From positions 1 to 64,000 of the forward strand of contig JANXOP010000168.1 in NCBI GenBank assembly GCA_025357755.1: DNA of 64,000 nucleotides. The letters are read 5' to 3'. The stretch is from Kofleriaceae bacterium (GTDB taxonomy: Bacteria > Myxococcota_A > Polyangia > Haliangiales > Haliangiaceae). The translations under genes and the position numbers were made by a program. Below the pieces are notes generated by a model that was not told the origin of the DNA, searched no databases, and worked only from the letters and a program-made list of their open reading frames with translations. This document shows, in pieces, positions 8,684 to 17,444 of this stretch (the stretch's first letter is position 1; the number at the start of each line of letters is the position of its first letter).

Positions 8684-10447
8684 CTACAACCTCGCGAGGA
8701 GCGAGCGCGCTTGGCCGCCGAGCAGGCGATCGCCGAGCACCGACGTGAGCAGCTTCTTCGCATCGATCACGCGCCCGCTATCGAGGTACGCGAGCGCGAG
8801 GTTGAAGCGATTCGCGGCAACGTCTGGCTCGAGCAAGTACGCCCGCTCGAACGCACGGCGCGATTCATCGCGTTCGCCCGCGAGCCGCGCCGCCTTGCCA
8901 CGAATCCGGTGGGCGTTCGCATAGCTCGGCTGCGCGATCGTGGCTCGCCGCGCCCATAACAATGCCTCGGGCAAGCGTCCCGCATCTGCATCGAGGTTCG
9001 CGAGGTTCGCCATCGCCCGCGGCTCGCCGCGATTCGCAGCCTCGGTCATGAGCGCGAGCCCCTCGTCAGGATGACCCTCGGCAAGCTCGTTCAAGGCCGC
9101 GTGGAGCACGAGGCGTGGCAACCGCGAGTGCGTGAGCGCCTGCTCGACCACGGTCCGGGTGGGGAGGCCTTGTTCGTCGAGCGCCTCGAGATACATCGCC
9201 CACGAGTTGCCATCGTCCGGGTTCGATGCGATCGCGCGCTGCCACAAGAATTCATTGGTACTCCAGCTTGCCTGTGCATCTAGCGCGCGCAGGCCGAACG
9301 CGAGGACGATCACGGCGGTGACGGCGACGCGCAGCTGCGACCGTACGATCTTACCGATCGCGAAGGCGACGATCAGCGCGAAGCCGAGTGACGGCACGAG
9401 CTGATAGCGATCGGCGACGAACACCATCTGCAGCGGCAACAACAGATGTCCGACGGGCAACCAGCCGAGCAGCCAGATCACGCAGCCGGCGCGCAGGGCG
9501 GCGTGCCGCGTACGGAGCGCCACCAAGAGCGCGATGAAGCCGAGCGCACCGAGCACGAGCTGGAGCACGCTCGGGCCCGCGTTCGAGATCGGGTACGAGA
9601 CTGCGTTCTTGACGGCACCGGAGGCGAGCTCGAGATAGAAGCCATGCACGCCGAGCACCGACGCCACGCGCGACGCCGGCAGCGGCGCACTCGTCGAACC
9701 GACGATCGACCAATGGATCGCGAGCAGCACCACCGGGATGTACGCGAGCAAGGCCGCGCCGCCGATCGCGACGAGCCCGGCGAGGCTGCGCTTGGCGCTC
9801 GTTCGGCGCTCGGGCAGCGCGAGCTCGAGCGGCGCGATCGCGGCGACGGCGAACGCGGCGATGGCTTTACTCCACACCGCGAACACCCCGCACGACACAC
9901 CGAGGAGCAACCAGGCCACCCCCTTGCCCGCACGAAACTTCGCGTAGCCGAGCGTGCACGCCCCGGCGAACATCATCCCGAGCAGGCCCTTTCTCTCGGC
10001 GAGCCACGCGACGGATTCGGCGTGGCTCGGATGCACCGCCCACACCAGCAGCGCGAGGCCGGCGAGCGGCTTAGGAATCCCGAGCTCGGTCAGCGCGAAG
10101 AACCACAGCGCGATCGCGGCGAGATACACGACAAGGTTCGTCAGGTGAAACCCGCCATACCAAGCCCCCCACACGGCGTAGTCGGCCATCACGGAGACGT
10201 CGCGAATCGGCAGGTACTCCGGCGACAGCTGGAACCGCTGCGGTGAATCTAGATCGGTGAACACCGTGACCACGGCTGCCCATGACGGGTGGTGCAGCAG
10301 CGTGTTATCGCGATACAGCCACGGGTCGTCGTAGTTGACGAGGCCACGGCTGATCGCAGGCGCGTACAGCGCGGTCGCCGCGAGCAGCGCGAGCACGAAC
10401 AGCGCCGTGCCCGGGTCCCGGCGAATCCGCAGGATCAGCGATCGCAC
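8684..10447 (-). CDS. TMTC-like GT-C membrane protein with TPR tail
   Basis: 587 residues. An N-terminal helix is followed by a first external loop with the acidic pair NYDDPWLY, as in GT-C enzymes, then about ten membrane helices, then a soluble C-terminal region from about residue 385 with tetratricopeptide-like helical pairs (EALDEQGLPTRTVVEQAL; EALLWARRATIAQPSYANAH). The motif HPSHAESVAWLAERKGLL corresponds to the diagnostic second-loop motif of the TMTC family, which in animals transfers O-linked mannose to cadherins. A protein O-glycosyltransferase role is inferred. It is transcribed divergently from the sigma-54 regulator across only 37 bases and has a related paralogue at 14.7-16.7 kb. 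Confidence 0.8.
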   Translation of the reverse strand: MRSLILRIRRDPGTALFVLALLAATALYAPAISRGLVNYDDPWLYRDNTLLHHPSWAAVVTVFTDLDSPQRFQLSPEYLPIRDVSVMADYAVWGAWYGGFHLTNLVVYLAAIALWFFALTELGIPKPLAGLALLVWAVHPSHAESVAWLAERKGLLGMMFAGACTLGYAKFRAGKGVAWLLLGVSCGVFAVWSKAIAAFAVAAIAPLELALPERRTSAKRSLAGLVAIGGAALLAYIPVVLLAIHWSIVGSTSAPLPASRVASVLGVHGFYLELASGAVKNAVSYPISNAGPSVLQLVLGALGFIALLVALRTRHAALRAGCVIWLLGWLPVGHLLLPLQMVFVADRYQLVPSLGFALIVAFAIGKIVRSQLRVAVTAVIVLAFGLRALDAQASWSTNEFLWQRAIASNPDDGNSWAMYLEALDEQGLPTRTVVEQALTHSRLPRLVLHAALNELAEGHPDEGLALMTEAANRGEPRAMANLANLDADAGRLPEALLWARRATIAQPSYANAHRIRGKAARLAGERDESRRAFERAYLLEPDVAANRFNLALAYLDSGRVIDAKKLLTSVLGDRLLGGQARSLLARL

Positions 10448-10456
10448 GCGAGAGCA

Positions 10457-10465
10457 AAGGTAGCA
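10457..10465 (-). promoter_or_regulatory. Extended -10 element for the TMTC-like gene
   Basis: On the minus strand TGC-TACCTT, ending 9 bases before the GTG start at 10447. It lies back to back with the plus-strand element at 10470-10478, so both divergent genes appear to be served from a 37-base gap. Confidence 0.45.
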
Positions 10466-10469
10466 CGCG

Positions 10470-10478
10470 TGTCATACT
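10470..10478 (+). promoter_or_regulatory. Extended -10 element for the sigma-54 regulator gene
   Basis: TGT-CATACT, ending 6 bases before the GTG start at 10485, with no Shine-Dalgarno. The core between this and the divergent element is the symmetric CACGCGTG. Confidence 0.4.
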
Positions 10479-10484
10479 CGCGGC

Positions 10485-11891
10485 GTGGGCGCCATTCTCG
10501 TCGTCGACGACGAACAGTCGATGCGCGACTTTCTGGCGATCTACCTGCGCCGCAACGGGCATCAGGTCAAGGTCGCCGCGGACGGCACCAAGGCGCTCGA
10601 GCTGTTGCGCGAGACCGCGTTCGATCTCGTGGTCACTGACCTGCGCATGCCAGGCGACCTCGATGGCATCGGCGTCTTGAAGGCCGTCAAGGCGTTGCCC
10701 TTGGTCGCCGGCCTGACGCCCGAGGTGATCGTGATGACCGCGTACGCCTCGGCCGATACCGCCTTGTCGGCGATGAAGCAGGGCGCGTACGACTACCTGA
10801 CCAAGCCGTTCAAGCTCGACGAGATCGAGGTCGTGATCAACCGCGCGCTCGAGAAGCGCACGCTGGTCGCCGAGAACCTCACGTTGCGCGAGCGCGTCGC
10901 GGGTAAGGCGCGCCTCGGGCAGCTGGTCGGAAAGAGCCGGGCAATGGAGCAGCTGTTCGAGCTGATCTCGAAGATCCATTCGACGAAGAGCTCGGTCCTC
11001 ATCACCGGCGAGAGCGGCACGGGTAAGGAGCTCGTCGCTCGCGCCTTGCACACCGAGGGCACGCGCGGCACGCATCCGTTCGTCGCGGTCAACTGCGGCG
11101 CGATTCCCGAGCAGCTGATGGAGTCCGAGCTGTTCGGGCACAAGCGCGGCTCGTTCACGGGTGCGGTCGCCGACAAGCGCGGCCTGTTCCAGGAAGCCGA
11201 TGGCGGCACGCTGTTTCTCGACGAGATCGGCGAGCTCTCGCTTGGCCTGCAAGTGAAGCTGTTGCGCGCGCTGCAGGAGCGCAAGGTCAAGCCGGTCGGT
11301 GAGACCGAGGAGCTCGAGGTCGATGTTCGGGTGATCGCCGCGACGAATCGCGATCTCGAAGCAGACATCGCGAGCGGCGCATTTCGCTCGGATCTATACT
11401 ATCGGCTCAACGTGATCGAGGTCCGGATCCCGCCGTTGCGCCATCGCCGCGAGGATATCCCGCTGCTCGCGGAGAACTTTTTGCGCCGGTTCACGCGAGA
11501 GCAACGCCGCGTTGCCACGCTCACGCCCGAGGCGATGCGCAAGCTCGAGACCTTCGACTTCCCGGGCAACGTGCGCGAGCTCGAGAACGTGATCGAACGC
11601 GCGGTCGCGCTGACCTCGGGCCCGAAGATCGATGCGGCAGACCTCCCGGATCCGCGCCCGACCAAGGTCTCGGCCGCGGTCGCGACGGAGTTCCCATCCG
11701 ATGGTATCGACCTCGATCAGCTGCTCGGCGAGTTCGAACGGTCGTGGGTGCTGCGCGCGCTCGAGCTCACGGGTGGCGTTCGCAAGCGCGCGGCGATCTT
11801 GCTCGGCATCTCGTTTCGCTCGCTGCGCTACCGGCTCCAGAAGCTCGGGATCGAGAAGCGTGACGACGCCGATGAAGAAGGCGACGCGTGA
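10485..11891 (+). CDS. NtrC-family sigma-54-dependent response regulator (PilR-like)
   Basis: 468 residues in three domains. Receiver at 1-125 with acidic pocket DD at 8-9, phosphoacceptor Asp52 (VVTDLRMPG) and the Lys of YLTKPFK. AAA+ domain at about 150-390: Walker A GESGTGKE, the sigma-54 contact loop as GSFTGA (Ser for the usual Ala), Walker B GGTLFLDEIGEL, and arginine-finger region FRSDLYYRLNV. C-terminal Fis-type helix-turn-helix (GGVRKRAAILLGISFRSLRYR). All parts needed for activating sigma-54 RNA polymerase are present. Its position beside pilins and the sigma-54 promoter at 17984-17999 argue for a PilR-like role, but no PilS-type kinase gene is in the window. Start GTG, placed by the adjacent -10 element. 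Confidence 0.88.
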   Translation: MGAILVVDDEQSMRDFLAIYLRRNGHQVKVAADGTKALELLRETAFDLVVTDLRMPGDLDGIGVLKAVKALPLVAGLTPEVIVMTAYASADTALSAMKQGAYDYLTKPFKLDEIEVVINRALEKRTLVAENLTLRERVAGKARLGQLVGKSRAMEQLFELISKIHSTKSSVLITGESGTGKELVARALHTEGTRGTHPFVAVNCGAIPEQLMESELFGHKRGSFTGAVADKRGLFQEADGGTLFLDEIGELSLGLQVKLLRALQERKVKPVGETEELEVDVRVIAATNRDLEADIASGAFRSDLYYRLNVIEVRIPPLRHRREDIPLLAENFLRRFTREQRRVATLTPEAMRKLETFDFPGNVRELENVIERAVALTSGPKIDAADLPDPRPTKVSAAVATEFPSDGIDLDQLLGEFERSWVLRALELTGGVRKRAAILLGISFRSLRYRLQKLGIEKRDDADEEGDA

Positions 11892-12766
11892 GGACCGGCA
11901 TCCTGGCCGCGGTCGCGGCGATCGCTGCGATCGGTGGGGCGCGGTTCGCACGCGAAGCCGCCGGCGCGCGCACGGACGTCGCCCCCGAGCCCTACGCGCC
12001 GTCACCGACCAGCGCCCCGCTCGTGACGCTCGGGTTTCGCGAGGCCGCGGCCGATCTGTTGTGGATCCGGCTGACCGGCTACTTCGGCGGCCCGGATTCG
12101 ACCTCGGACGGAGTCGCCTCGCTCGTCGAAGCGATCGTCGCGCTCGATCCGACGTATCACCGGCCGTACGAGTACGGCGCGCGCGCGATCACGATCGCTC
12201 TCTCCGGCGTCGATCAGACCAGCTACCTGCGTGCGCTCAAGGTGCTCGAGCGCGGGATCGCAGAGTTCCCGGAGGACTGGAAGCTGCCGTACCTCGCCGG
12301 CCAGATCTACACCCAGGATCTCGTCACCGACGATCCGAAGCTGCGTCGCGAATGGGACGAGCGCGGCACGCTGCTCACCGAATCTGCCATCCGCAAGCCC
12401 GGCGCTCCGCAACAGGCCGCGACGTGGGTCGCATTCATGCGCACCAAGCTCGGTCAGCGCGATCGTGCGATCAAAGATCTGCGCGAGCTGCTCCTGGTCA
12501 CGCGCGACGAGCGTGCGCGGAAGGACATGATCGCGAAGCTCGCGACCCTCGAAGATAGCGATTCGAACGAGATCGCCGCGGAGGTCTTCGAGCAGCGCAA
12601 GCTGTTCGATTCGAAGTGGCACCACGATCGTCCGGCGGTCACGCCGTCGATGTACATCCTGCTCGGTCCGAGGCTCGTCCCGGGTTTCGACATGACAGAG
12701 CTCGCGACCGGCGGTCGTGACCTCGTCACGGTGCCTCCGCCTGAAAAGCTCGAGCCTCTCGAGTGA
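11888..12766 (+). CDS. TPR-like membrane-anchored protein of the pilin/glycosyltransferase region
   Basis: 292 residues. An N-terminal helix (GILAAVAAIAAIGGARFA) acts as signal or anchor; the rest is helical with repeat character: EAAADLLWIRLTGYFGG, SLVEAIVALDPTYHRPYEYG, LRALKVLERGIAEFPEDW, LGQRDRAIKDLRELLLVT. This is typical of TPR scaffolds that face the periplasm. It overlaps the sigma-54 regulator upstream (GTGA at 11888-11891) and the GT-C gene downstream (GTGA at 12763-12766), so the three form one operon. TPR genes of this kind accompany pilin clusters in other deltaproteobacterial relatives; a role in assembling or presenting a glycosylation substrate is inference. Confidence 0.65.
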   Translation: MRTGILAAVAAIAAIGGARFAREAAGARTDVAPEPYAPSPTSAPLVTLGFREAAADLLWIRLTGYFGGPDSTSDGVASLVEAIVALDPTYHRPYEYGARAITIALSGVDQTSYLRALKVLERGIAEFPEDWKLPYLAGQIYTQDLVTDDPKLRREWDERGTLLTESAIRKPGAPQQAATWVAFMRTKLGQRDRAIKDLRELLLVTRDERARKDMIAKLATLEDSDSNEIAAEVFEQRKLFDSKWHHDRPAVTPSMYILLGPRLVPGFDMTELATGGRDLVTVPPPEKLEPLE

Positions 12767-14541
12767 GCGGCGCCCGAGCGTCCAAGCGGCTCCTGGTTGT
12801 CGCGGTCGCGCTGTACGGATGCTTCTGGGCGACCGCGATCGCGGCGGAATGGTTTCAAGACAAGCCGTTCAACTATCTGCCGCGCCCGTTGTGGGTCACC
12901 GACCTCGCGATGAGCGCGACCCGCTGGCTACCGCCGAGCGAGTCGCTGCTGACCGCCGCCGCGCTCGTGTTCTTGTTGCCCGCGATCCTCGCCGCCGCGA
13001 TCTACTTCGCGCGCAAGGACGATCGCGATCCGCTCGATCGGTTCTTCCTGCGACCCGATGCCGAGCGCGCGGTCGTCGTCATAGCGGTCGCGATCGCGGT
13101 CGCGGCCTCGTGTTTTGTGACATTCGCGCTCGTGCACGGCGCCGCGATCCTCGATGACGAACGGGCGTACCTGTTCCAGGCGAACTTGTTCGCACACGGT
13201 CATGTCGGCTTGCCAACGCCACCGCTCGCGCTCGACAACGCGCTGATCTTGCGCGTGCCAATGTGGACGAGTGGCTACCCACCGGGTCAGAGCTTGGTGC
13301 TCGCGCCAGCGACCCTGATCCATGCCGAGCACTTCGTGCCACCGCTGTTCGCGGGCGTGCTCGTCGTCGCCGTGTGGTCGTTCACGCGCGACATGTTCGG
13401 GCCGCGCCACGGTGCGCTCGCCGCGCTGCTCGTGTCGCTGTCACCGTTCGTGTGGGCGATCCACGGCACGGTGCTGTCGTTCGGGACCTCGGTCCCGTGT
13501 CTCGCGGTCTTCCTCGCGGCGACCGCGCGCGCCGAGAACTCGGGTCGTGCGCGCTGGATGTTGCTCGCGGGCGCCGCGATCGGGCTCGCCTTCATCACCC
13601 GCCCGTACGAGGCGGTCGCATTCTCCGCGCCGGTCGCGATCCGGTTGGTCTGGCAGGCTCGCAAGCACCCGGCTCGCCTCGGCGCGTGCCTGCTCGGCTT
13701 TCTGGCGCTCGCGTGGTTGTTGATCGCGCACGACATGCTCGTCACCGGACATCCGCTCGAGATGCCGTACACGCTGCCCGGCATGCCCAGGTTCTTCCTC
13801 GGCTTCACGCAGAGCATGCCGAACGCCGAGCTCGTGCATTCGCCGATGCAAGCGATCGGCGTGCTCGTGGGTGTGATCCAGCGGCTCGATCTGTGGGCGC
13901 TCGCGTGGCCGGGGAGCCTGATCCTCGTCGTCGTCGGAGCGCTCCGCCGTGACGCGACGCGGGGCGATGTCATCCTGCGCTCGTCGCTCGTCAGCTTCAT
14001 CCTGTTCTACGTGCTCGTGCCGTATCCCGGGACCTGGGACGTCGGGCCGACCTACTACTACGCGCTGTTCCCACTGCTCGTCCCGCTCGCGACGCGCGGG
14101 GTCTCCGCGCTCCGCGCTTGGTTCGCCACGCTCGGCCCCACGCTCGTCGCGCGCCGCGCGGTCGGCTGGGGCGTGCTCGGCGGCATGTTCGTGTGCGTGA
14201 CCGCGATCGCGCCGATGCACCTGAGCGAGATCAGTGCGCTCGCCACCGAGATCCAGGCACCGTGGGAGATGATCGAGCGCGCCGATATCGGCGCCGCGAT
14301 CGTGATCGTCCCTCCCGGGCCGCAGCGCAAAGTTCCGGGCTGGGCGTTCGGCTATCCGTTCACGCTCACGAGCGCGCGCGGCGAGACCGTGCAGCTGATC
14401 TCGCCGCACAACCAGGCCGAGCTCGAGGAGGCGATCGCGTACCTCGGCCCCAAGCCGGTCTACCAGCTCGAGGTCGATGCCGAGTACTTCGCGCAGACCC
14501 GCACGCGCCGGTTCACGCTCGTGCCGCTCGGCGGCCACTAA
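12763..14541 (+). CDS. GT39-like GT-C membrane glycosyltransferase
   Basis: 592 residues with about 12 hydrophobic helices. After the third helix the external loop carries HGAAILDDERAYLFQANLFA, an acidic DDE placed as in the catalytic loop of GT-C/PMT-type transferases, followed by PMWTSGYPPGQSLVL. Ends with a soluble domain of about 110 residues (IGAAIVIVPPG; PVYQLEVDAEYF). Such enzymes use polyprenyl-phosphate sugars and act on the periplasmic face. Start GTG within the stop of the TPR-like gene, so coupled translation is likely. Donor and acceptor are not readable from sequence. Family call is firm at the GT-C fold level, weak below it. Confidence 0.75.
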   Translation: MSGARASKRLLVVAVALYGCFWATAIAAEWFQDKPFNYLPRPLWVTDLAMSATRWLPPSESLLTAAALVFLLPAILAAAIYFARKDDRDPLDRFFLRPDAERAVVVIAVAIAVAASCFVTFALVHGAAILDDERAYLFQANLFAHGHVGLPTPPLALDNALILRVPMWTSGYPPGQSLVLAPATLIHAEHFVPPLFAGVLVVAVWSFTRDMFGPRHGALAALLVSLSPFVWAIHGTVLSFGTSVPCLAVFLAATARAENSGRARWMLLAGAAIGLAFITRPYEAVAFSAPVAIRLVWQARKHPARLGACLLGFLALAWLLIAHDMLVTGHPLEMPYTLPGMPRFFLGFTQSMPNAELVHSPMQAIGVLVGVIQRLDLWALAWPGSLILVVVGALRRDATRGDVILRSSLVSFILFYVLVPYPGTWDVGPTYYYALFPLLVPLATRGVSALRAWFATLGPTLVARRAVGWGVLGGMFVCVTAIAPMHLSEISALATEIQAPWEMIERADIGAAIVIVPPGPQRKVPGWAFGYPFTLTSARGETVQLISPHNQAELEEAIAYLGPKPVYQLEVDAEYFAQTRTRRFTLVPLGGH

Positions 14542-14617
14542 CCTTCACGCTGCGCGCTCACCTGGTCTATTTCGTCTGGGTCTCCGCCTCGCAAGCTCGG
14601 CACCCCGACACATGACG

Positions 14618-14644
14618 TCGCTTGAATCGGATCGATTCAAGCGA
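14618..14644. terminator. Perfect 11-bp palindrome between convergent genes
   Basis: Arms TCGCTTGAATC (14618-14628) and GATTCAAGCGA (14634-14644) are perfectly complementary around the loop GGATC. It lies in the 111-base gap between two convergent GT-C genes, where a bidirectional terminator is expected, but no T-run follows on either strand. A protein-binding palindrome is the alternative. Confidence 0.4.
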
Positions 14645-14652
14645 GCACTGCG

Positions 14653-16743
14653 TTAGCGCGTCCAGCCCATCTTCTCGGTCCACTCCGCGATCAACCCCTC
14701 GATCTCGGCCGGCGGCTTCGACGCCGCGAGCACGCGGCGCGCGATCGCGGGCTCGCCCGCGCGGAACGCGAGCTCGGCGAAGCCGGTCGCGAATTTCGGC
14801 ACGTTCGCAATCTCGGCTTCATACGGTGCGAGGAGGTCGAACGCGCGGCCCCACAGCTCGAGCTTCGCGAGCTCGGACGCATGGGCCTGCAGGGCGGCGG
14901 GCCCTTGCAGCTGCTGTGCTTGGTCGAAGAGCTGCTGGGCTTGCTCGATCGTCGAGCGAGCGGAGGTCACGATATCACCAGGGTGGCTCTCGCTGAGGAT
15001 CTCCAGCCCGTCGGCGTAGCGACCCGCGCGCGCGAGCACGATCGCATAGTTCGCGACGAGCGAGCCGCAACCGAGACATCCCTCGAGCGCTGCGGCAGCG
15101 AGCTCGATCGCCTGGGTGTCGTGGCCGAGCCGGCTCTGCAGGTCGGAGCGAATCGCGAGGAAGTCAGGCCGCGACTTCGCCGTCTCGCGGTCGTCGTGGA
15201 GGCGCGACAGATCGAGCCCTAGCTCCACTCCGAGCACGTCGAGCTTTGCCGGTTTCTCCGCAACGAGATCGGCGAAGAACTCGTCGATCGCCGCGAGGTC
15301 CTTCACGTCGTGGTCTGGGGTGAGGTGCGAGACCGTGGTGCCGACCTGGCGGGCTAGGAGCAGGTGCTCCTTCACCTCGATGTCGTAGTCGCGCGTGCGC
15401 TGGAGGATCGCGAGCGCCGCGTAAAATCGATGCTTCTCGATATAGTGCGCGAACGTCGCGTTGCGCGCCTCGATGCTATCGGGATGGAGCGCGAGCTCGC
15501 GTGCCCAGAAGCCGTCCTCGTCGAGGTAGTTCGCCGAGCGCCGTGCCGAGACCAAGCCGAGTCCGACCACCGCGACCACCACCCCGATGTAGATTCGGCG
15601 GCCAAACCGCACCTCGAGCTCGGCGACCACACTCGCGACCACGAGCGCGAGACCGATCAGCGGCAGGTACAGGAAGCGCTCCGAGATCAGCGTGCGCATC
15701 CCGGTGTAGACGACGTTCGAGGTCGGTAACACGGTGACGAAGTAGAGCAACACGCCGACCGCGATGATCGGCTTGCGCTGTCGTGCCCACCACGCGAGCG
15801 CGAGGAGCGCGAGCGTCGAGACCGCGCCGATCGCGATGTACGGCGCCGAGTGCAGGATGTGCTTGTGGACGGCGTGGACCAGGCCTTCCTGGATCGACAG
15901 ATCATGCGGCGCGAACGTGAGCGTGATGTAGCGGCCGAATGTCTCGAGCACGGCGAGCGCGTGTTCGCCGAACGGAACTTGGCCTCCACCATCGGAGGCG
16001 CCGATCGGCATCACCAACGTGCGAATCACGAGGTAGGCAATCGCGATCACCGCTTGCGGAACCGCCGCCTTGATCGCGGTCACCAGCACAGGACGATCGA
16101 GCGCGGGGCGTCCCATCGCGACCCACGCCTCGACGGCTGCGAAGCAGGGAAGCACGATCGCCTGCTCCTTGCTGAGATAGGCGAGCACCGTGCCGAGCGC
16201 CTCGAGCAGGACCCCGCCGTGACGACCCGCGAGCCGGCGCGCGATACCCGTCGTCGCGACGAGGACGGCGAGCAAGCACACGATGTCGGTACGGCCGGCG
16301 ATCCACGCGACACTCTCGGCCTTCGTCGGATGAAGGACGAACAGCGCCGCCGCCGCGAAGGCGGGTAGGAGCGTGCCCGACCAGCGACGTAGTGCGAAGA
16401 ACGCGAGCACGCTCGTCGCGGCTTGCAGCACGAGGTTCGTGATGTGAAAGACGAGCGGCGAGCCGCCCCCTAGCTGCCAGTCGAGCGCGTAGCTCGCGCT
16501 GACCGCAGGTCGCCAGTAAAGGATCCGCGAGCCGTAGCGCACGACCTCCTCGCCGACATTCCAGAAGTCAGTGACGAACCAGCGCGGCCACTCTTGCCAC
16601 GAATGGACGTACGGGTTGTTCGCGATCAGCGGCCGGTCGTCGTAGATCCAGCCACCCGTGATCGCGGGGACGAACGCCACGATGCCGATCAGGCCGGCAA
16701 GTAAGGCGTAGATGAGCGTGCGACGACGATCCAGGCTCGTAAT
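14653..16743 (-). CDS. TMTC-like GT-C membrane protein with TPR-rich C-terminus
   Basis: About 696 residues with the start chosen here, 675 from the first standard start (GTG at 16680). The external loop after helix 1 has GGWIYDDRPLIANN, again the acidic pair, and a second motif HPTKAESVAWIAGRTDIV matches the TMTC signature. About ten helices follow; from residue 410 the protein is soluble and TPR-like (AALAILQRTRDYDIEVKEHL and onward). The GTG at 16680 falls in the middle of the first hydrophobic helix and has no ribosome-binding site. The frame stays open upstream and a full helix with a positive N-flank (SLDRRRTL) begins after an ATT codon at 16743, preceded by GGAAAGAG. The true start is therefore probably this ATT. 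Paralogue of the protein at 8.7-10.4 kb. Confidence 0.75.
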   Translation of the reverse strand: MTSLDRRRTLIYALLAGLIGIVAFVPAITGGWIYDDRPLIANNPYVHSWQEWPRWFVTDFWNVGEEVVRYGSRILYWRPAVSASYALDWQLGGGSPLVFHITNLVLQAATSVLAFFALRRWSGTLLPAFAAAALFVLHPTKAESVAWIAGRTDIVCLLAVLVATTGIARRLAGRHGGVLLEALGTVLAYLSKEQAIVLPCFAAVEAWVAMGRPALDRPVLVTAIKAAVPQAVIAIAYLVIRTLVMPIGASDGGGQVPFGEHALAVLETFGRYITLTFAPHDLSIQEGLVHAVHKHILHSAPYIAIGAVSTLALLALAWWARQRKPIIAVGVLLYFVTVLPTSNVVYTGMRTLISERFLYLPLIGLALVVASVVAELEVRFGRRIYIGVVVAVVGLGLVSARRSANYLDEDGFWARELALHPDSIEARNATFAHYIEKHRFYAALAILQRTRDYDIEVKEHLLLARQVGTTVSHLTPDHDVKDLAAIDEFFADLVAEKPAKLDVLGVELGLDLSRLHDDRETAKSRPDFLAIRSDLQSRLGHDTQAIELAAAALEGCLGCGSLVANYAIVLARAGRYADGLEILSESHPGDIVTSARSTIEQAQQLFDQAQQLQGPAALQAHASELAKLELWGRAFDLLAPYEAEIANVPKFATGFAELAFRAGEPAIARRVLAASKPPAEIEGLIAEWTEKMGWTR

Positions 16744-16782
16744 GCTACTCTTTCCGGAGCTGAGTTTTCGGCTCCTCCACCG

Positions 16783-16811
16783 AAAACAAAAAAGCGCCCG
16801 GGTGGGCGCTT
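16783..16811 (-). terminator. Rho-independent terminator of the pilin genes
   Basis: On the minus strand an 8-bp perfect stem (AAGCGCCC / GGGCGCTT) with loop ACCC is followed by TTTTTTGTTTTC. It lies 33 bases beyond the stop of the downstream pilin gene and separates it from the TMTC-like gene. The strongest intrinsic terminator in the window. Confidence 0.9.
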
Positions 16812-16844
16812 CACTGTCGCGTAACGCGGAGGTGCTGGAGTGAA

Positions 16845-17369
16845 CTAGTAGACGCCCGACGCGGGCGGCACGAGCGTCACGGCCGGGTTACCCGCGGCGG
16901 TCGTGGTGCCGGCGAGCGTGAAGGTCGCCTTCACCGTATCGCAGTCGGCATCGCCGACCGCGTACGAGGTGAACACGGTGCCACCGGTCACGGCGTTGTA
17001 CTGGTAGTTGTAGATGTTCGGCTCGTCGACCGAGAACTCGAGGTGCGACCAGCCGGCGCCATCGCTGAACACGTTCGGGGTCGGCGTGCACTTGTTGTTG
17101 ACCTGGGCCGTACCGCCCGACTGGCCGCAGCACGTACCGGTGGTCGCCGGAAGGAGCGCGCCGTTCTCGACGGGGTACGTTCCGATTTCACCCTTCACGC
17201 GCTTCGCGGCCTTGCCGATCTTGTTGAGGTTCAGGGAGGCCTCGGTCGTCTTGCCGCGCTTCATGTACTCGAGAAAGGCGGGGATCGCGACGGCGGCAAG
17301 GATGCCGATAATCGCGACGACGATCATGAGCTCGATCAGGGTGAATCCGCGAAAGTTCTTCTTCTTCAT
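16845..17369 (-). CDS. pilA: Type IV major pilin-like protein, downstream copy
   Basis: 174 residues. Prepilin leader MKKKNFRG is followed by the processing site G/F and the hydrophobic helix [20 protein letters not shown] with the essential Glu5 of mature pilin. The globular domain includes vicinal cysteines ([10 protein letters not shown]), NNKC and DADC, four Cys in all, which can form two disulphides, and ends SGVY. The ATG at 17369 is chosen over an upstream in-frame start because a GA-rich ribosome-binding stretch (AGAGGAAGAAG) precedes it and the leader length is normal. Close copy of the pilin gene 75 bases upstream; probably expressed from the same sigma-54 promoter and ended by the strong terminator at 16783-16811. 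Confidence 0.92.
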   Translation of the reverse strand: MKKKNFRGFTLIELMIVVAIIGILAAVAIPAFLEYMKRGKTTEASLNLNKIGKAAKRVKGEIGTYPVENGALLPATTGTCCGQSGGTAQVNNKCTPTPNVFSDGAGWSHLEFSVDEPNIYNYQYNAVTGGTVFTSYAVGDADCDTVKATFTLAGTTTAAGNPAVTLVPPASGVY

Positions 17370-17444
17370 CTTGTCTTCTTCCTCTTGGGCGTTACGCAAC
17401 TTGCAAAAACTCGAGTCGACCAATGCCGCTCGAAATCAATGGGC

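Noticed and set aside
17370-17444. Second sigma-54 promoter before the downstream pilin
   Set aside because: TGG and TTGC occur but are 17 bases apart, five more than required; a good Shine-Dalgarno and no terminator upstream suggest cotranscription instead.
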